Shown piece by piece: positions 60,108-64,000 of a stretch of DNA of 64,000 nucleotides; position 1 is the stretch's first letter, and each line of letters begins with the position of its first letter. Made by a program: the position numbers and the translations under genes. Below the pieces are notes generated by a model. It was not told where the DNA came from. It searched no databases and saw only the letters and a program-made list of their open reading frames with translations. Source of the DNA: Chlorocebus sabaeus (lineage: Eukaryota > Chordata > Mammalia > Primates > Cercopithecidae); the NCBI RefSeq assembly GCF_047675955.1, contig NC_132915.1, positions 12,023,766 to 12,087,765 of the forward strand, written 5' to 3'.

Positions 60108-60609
60108 AAAAAACAAAAAACCTTTATATTATGAAATTCAGGCTATCCTTTTATAAGGTGAATAGCCAACTTATGAGAGGTATTATTGCATGCTAACTGA
60201 TACAGTTCTGAGGAAGGTTTAGTCAAATGCATGTTTTGTTGTTGTTGTTGTTTTTTAATTTCTTACACCTTTTAAATTTTCTTGCTTAATCTTTTTTCCC
60301 CCTTTTCCCTTAAATTGTCTATTTTATGCCCTAGGCTTGCTAAGTGTCCCCCCAAGTCACTTCAAAGATGGTACTGATTTCTGCTTAGTGAAATAGTTAA
60401 GGAAAAGTTTTTCTCAATTTGCCACATGGGGTTCTTACAGATAGATAATTCTGAATAGTAAAGCTATTTTGTAATTATTCTGTGTTAAAATACTGGTTTT
60501 TGAGACATTTGTTTCTAGAAAATTATTAATGTATTACTTTTTGAAGTAAAGTAAAATTGGTTCAGTTATTCATCAAAACCATTCTTTTTCTTTTTCTTTT
60601 TTTTTTTAA

Positions 60610-60831
<222 letters not shown>

Positions 60832-61067
60832 TAGAATTATGTGACTCTGTCATTTTTTTTTTTTAATTTATGTCTAACTCCTCAGCAAAGGAAGGCCTTA
60901 ATGAACATGATAAACATTCACATTTTATTTTATTTAAGCATTTCTTTAAATATAAGAAATTGGAGGCAATAATTAAGCGAATGGTGTGGGATGTGTTGTA
61001 TATATGCAAATGTGAATTGTGAAATAATTAAGCTTCACATAGGAACATTATTTGATAGCTTACGTAC

Positions 61068-61370
61068 TTTTTTTTGTTTTTTTTTTTTGAGACAGAGTCT
61101 CGCTCTGTTGCCCAGGGTGGAGTGCAGTGGTGCAATCTCGGCTCACTGCAACCTCTGCCTCCTGGGTTCAAGCAATTCTTCTGCCTCAGCCTCCTGAGCA
61201 GCCAGGATCACAGGCATGTGCCACCACTCCTGGGTTATTTCTGTGTTTTTAGTAGAGACGGGTTTTTGCCATGTTGGCCAGGCTGTTCTCACACTCCTGA
61301 CCTCAAGTGATCTGCCTGCCTTGGCCTCCCAAAATGCTGGGATTGCGGGCATGAGCCACCACACCCGGCC
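61068..61370 (-). mobile_element. Alu, antisense
   Basis: T-rich start, 'gagacagagtctcgctctg' to 'ccacacccggcc'. Confidence 0.92.
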
Positions 61371-62701
61371 CAACTTATGTATGCTTTTAAAGTGTAAAAA
61401 TATAAACATTAAATGTTTAGGTAATTGTGTTTGGGTTTACATTTGTAGCTTTTCAAAAAATTCAGTGAATTTTTTTTTCTTAAGTTAAAAAAAAATTAAT
61501 CACCAAAATTACTATGGTTTTATGCTTAACAAAAACTTGCACATGACTTACTTGGAGGAAAATATGAAATTATCTGAGGCAGACTGTTTGTCATTTTCCA
61601 TATTATCCTGTAAGTATACAGTAGAGGAAGTAAGAGTTTACGTTTATTTATGCGGTGAAGTAGAATTTCTTTGATAACATCTACCAAAGTGAAAAAGAGA
61701 AAGTAGTCCTGGCTTTTAATAGAATTTCTATAGTATTTTCTTGTCAGTTGATTACTTTTTTGAAAAAAAAATTTGAAGATTCTTTATATATAAAAATTCT
61801 TATTTGAAGCAAGTGTTTTAAAAGAATTTTCAAGGAATTATATTAGTTTCATTATCCTTGATATAAATTTATTAATGGTACATGTCATAGGGTACTATTA
61901 TGTTTTTATTTTAAAAATATGTAATTATCAAAACACAGTTTGACACAAAACATCAAAATGGATTATTTAGAAACCTCCTTTAAAATGTTGAAAAGTCTAA
62001 GACTAAGTCTAGGACTTATGAGTAAGAAAGCTAAGTAAAAGCAATGGTCCAATACCCTTTTTCCATTCCATTTGAAATTACCGACAGCCTTTTACAGGAG
62101 AAAATCTGTACCAAATCTGAAAACTAGGTAAAAGGGGCATGGAACAAATACAGAACATGCAAGAAATGTGGTGGAGCTGTGAATAAATGCAGGAGCAGCA
62201 TCAGACTTCTAGGAATGCATTATCTTCTGCTAAAGTTGAGGTGCCATCAGCACCAATTTGGAGGGACAGTCAGGAAGCAGTTGGAATCCCTTTCTTTCCT
62301 ATATCAGCGTAGGATCATGGGGGTTAAAGTGGTGGTTCTCACTGGTGGAAAGCTGGTGAGGCTTCCCTGTGCTGCGGCCAGTAGTAACACCAGGAAGGAG
62401 GTAGGATATGCCCCCGCAAATTCTTTATTTAGTGTCTGGATTGATGGATAGAGGAAGCTGACCTCTAGTGCAGCAAATTCACCAAACATGGGAACAAATG
62501 AGAAGTTATATTTTTCTTTTGGTTCCTTTTATGCCTACTTCTCAGACCAATGAGTCACTGGACTAGAAATGCATATTTACCTTGACTGACAAGCCTTCAT
62601 GATTCAGATGGGAGAGGAGGGTTCTAATAGCAAGTGTATAGATACTAGGAAAATACCCTCATTCTATTTCCATTATTCCTTCCTCCTTTTCTTCCTTCCT
62701 T

Positions 62702-62800
62702 CCCCTGTGTTTCCCAGGCTGATCTTGAAGTCCTGAGCTCGAGAGATCCCCCCACCTCATCCTCCCAAGTAGCTGGGACTACGCACCCTTGCCACTGCTT
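62702..62800 (-). mobile_element. Alu monomer fragment, antisense
   Basis: 'tttcccaggctgatcttgaa', 'cctcccaagtagctgggact'; short single-arm remnant. Confidence 0.65.
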
Positions 62801-62949
62801 TGTATTTCATTATTTTCTCACGTCAGGCTTCATTATATGTTTCACAGTCTTTATTATTATTTACCTTCCTCAGCTAGAATGTCAGTCCACAAGGGTAGGT
62901 CTGAGCTCTTTTACTCGCAGCATTTCTGACCCCAAATATGTGTCTTTTG

Positions 62950-64000
62950 TCCTCCCCTCAACCAGTTCTCCATATCTTCACACACCAGCTGGGTGTTCTG
63001 CAATTCAGTTCAGTTCTGACACTGAACACCTGGAGTAAATACAGACCCACAGGTTAAGGGTTTAGTCCCATAGGACTGCCACCACTTTAGATAACAATTA
63101 CAAGTCTGGACTACGTGTATGTCTGACCTGTTGGCAATAAAGTTGATGGGGGTGGGGGTTTTCACAACCTGTTCCTCAAGTGTGGTAATTTGCTAGAATG
63201 GCTCATAGAACTCAGGAACACTCTACTTATGGTTATGGGTTTATTATAAAGGATACAACTCGAGAGTAGGCAAGTGGAAGTGATGCATAGAGCCCGGTAT
63301 AAGAGAAGGGGTGTGGGGCTTCCGTGCCCTCTCCAGGCACACCACCCTCCCAGCACCATGATGTGTTCACCAACTCAGAAACTCTGAGTGGTGTGTTGTT
63401 TTTTCCTTTTTATGAGATGGAGTCTCGCTCTGTCTTCAGGCTGGAGTGCAGTGGCATGATCTCAGCTCACTGCAACCTCTGCTTCCCGGGTTCAGGTGAT
63501 TCTTCTGTCTCAGCCACCCAAGTAGCTGGGACTACAGGCACACACCACCATGCCCAGCTAATTTTTATATATTTTTTAGTAGAGACGGGGTTTCACCATG
63601 TTTGCTAGGCTCATCTCAATCTCTTGACCTCGTAATCTGCCCGCTTCAGCCTCCCAAAGTGCTGGAATTACAGGCATGAGCCACTGCCCCCGGCCAAAAG
63701 TCTGAGCTTTTATACCATTGTTTAGGGTTTTCAAGGAAGTTCCATTACGTGGTATGATTGCTTGGGGCTATTTTTGATAAAATCAGTCCCCAGCTCCTCT
63801 CTCCTCAGAGGTTGAGGAGTGGGGCTGAAGTTCCAACTGTCTAATCACGCCTTGATCTTTCTAGTGACCAGCCTCTATCCTGAAGTTATCAAGGGGCCCA
63901 CCAAGAGTCATATCATTAGAACAAAAGACGCTCCTCTACCTAGGAAATTCTAAGGGATTTAGCAGCTGTGTGCCAGGAACCTGGGACAAAGATCAAATAT
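62950..64000. repeat. LTR-like repeat, split by an Alu and cut by window edge
   Basis: 'gaatggctcatagaactcag', 'gtttattataaaggatacaa', and after the Alu 'ggaggtt'-like 'cagaggttgaggagtggggc', 'ggggcccaccaagagtcata' and 'tgtgccaggaacctgggac' recall a common mammalian LTR. I cannot name the family or orientation. Non-coding. Confidence 0.5.
63396..63695 (-). mobile_element. Alu, antisense
   Basis: T-rich start, 'gagatggagtctcgctctg' to 'ccactgcccccggcc'. Confidence 0.92.

Noticed and set aside
63000..64000. Possible further AGTPBP1 exon encoding the acidic linker
   Set aside because: No acidic-rich open segment with splice sites was found; the region is LTR-like repeat and Alu.

Overview
This window is primate nuclear DNA: about 64 kb of the 5' part of one protein-coding gene on the + strand, AGTPBP1 (NNA1/CCP1, cytosolic carboxypeptidase 1). 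Ten coding exons with GT/AG borders can be placed at 5112-5176 (ATG at 5145), 24483-24607, 34681-34748, 37721-37784, 38509-38655, 43431-43562, 46525-46618, 55082-55119, 58399-58607 and 60616-60793. Joined, they give 1087 coding bases in one unbroken frame, residues 1 to 362 plus the first base of codon 363. This is the N-terminal armadillo-like region. The acidic linker and the zinc carboxypeptidase (M14) domain lie beyond the right edge, and the promoter and first non-coding exon lie beyond the left edge. No second host gene and no structural RNA gene was recognised.

The rest, well over 95%, is intron. It is full of Alu elements in both orientations, old LINE-1 pieces (mostly antisense 3' halves), LINE-2, MIR, hAT-type DNA transposons including a MER20, and MaLR (MLT1) LTRs. 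Most long open frames are Alu, L1 or L2 sequence read by chance and are not genes. The young Alu at 4431-4731 carries variants I associate with the Old World monkey AluYR lineage, so the source is more likely a cercopithecid (macaque, baboon, vervet or similar) than a human. That call rests on recalled consensus sequences.

Layout: 1-5111 is upstream intron (L2, Alus, a perfect hairpin just before the ATG exon). 5177-24482 is the largest intron (Alus, L1M, an MLT1 split by an L1, L2s, rearranged DNA-transposon copies). 24608-34680 is rich in L1M and contains an L1-Alu chimera. 34749-46524 holds five closer exons. 46619-55081 contains a partial duplicate of the preceding exon buried in an Alu, plus an antisense MLT1. 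55120-60615 includes a minisatellite just after an exon. 60794-64000 is intron running off the window.

The observation most worth a second look is the near-identical 118-base copy (47599-47716) of the intron-exon junction at 46444-46561. It carries a splice acceptor and 37 bases of coding exon into an antisense Alu. Next is a pair of overlapping two-codon upstream ORFs immediately before the start codon. I found no evidence of a new multi-gene system; this is an ordinary, heavily transposon-loaded mammalian gene with some unusual local rearrangements.
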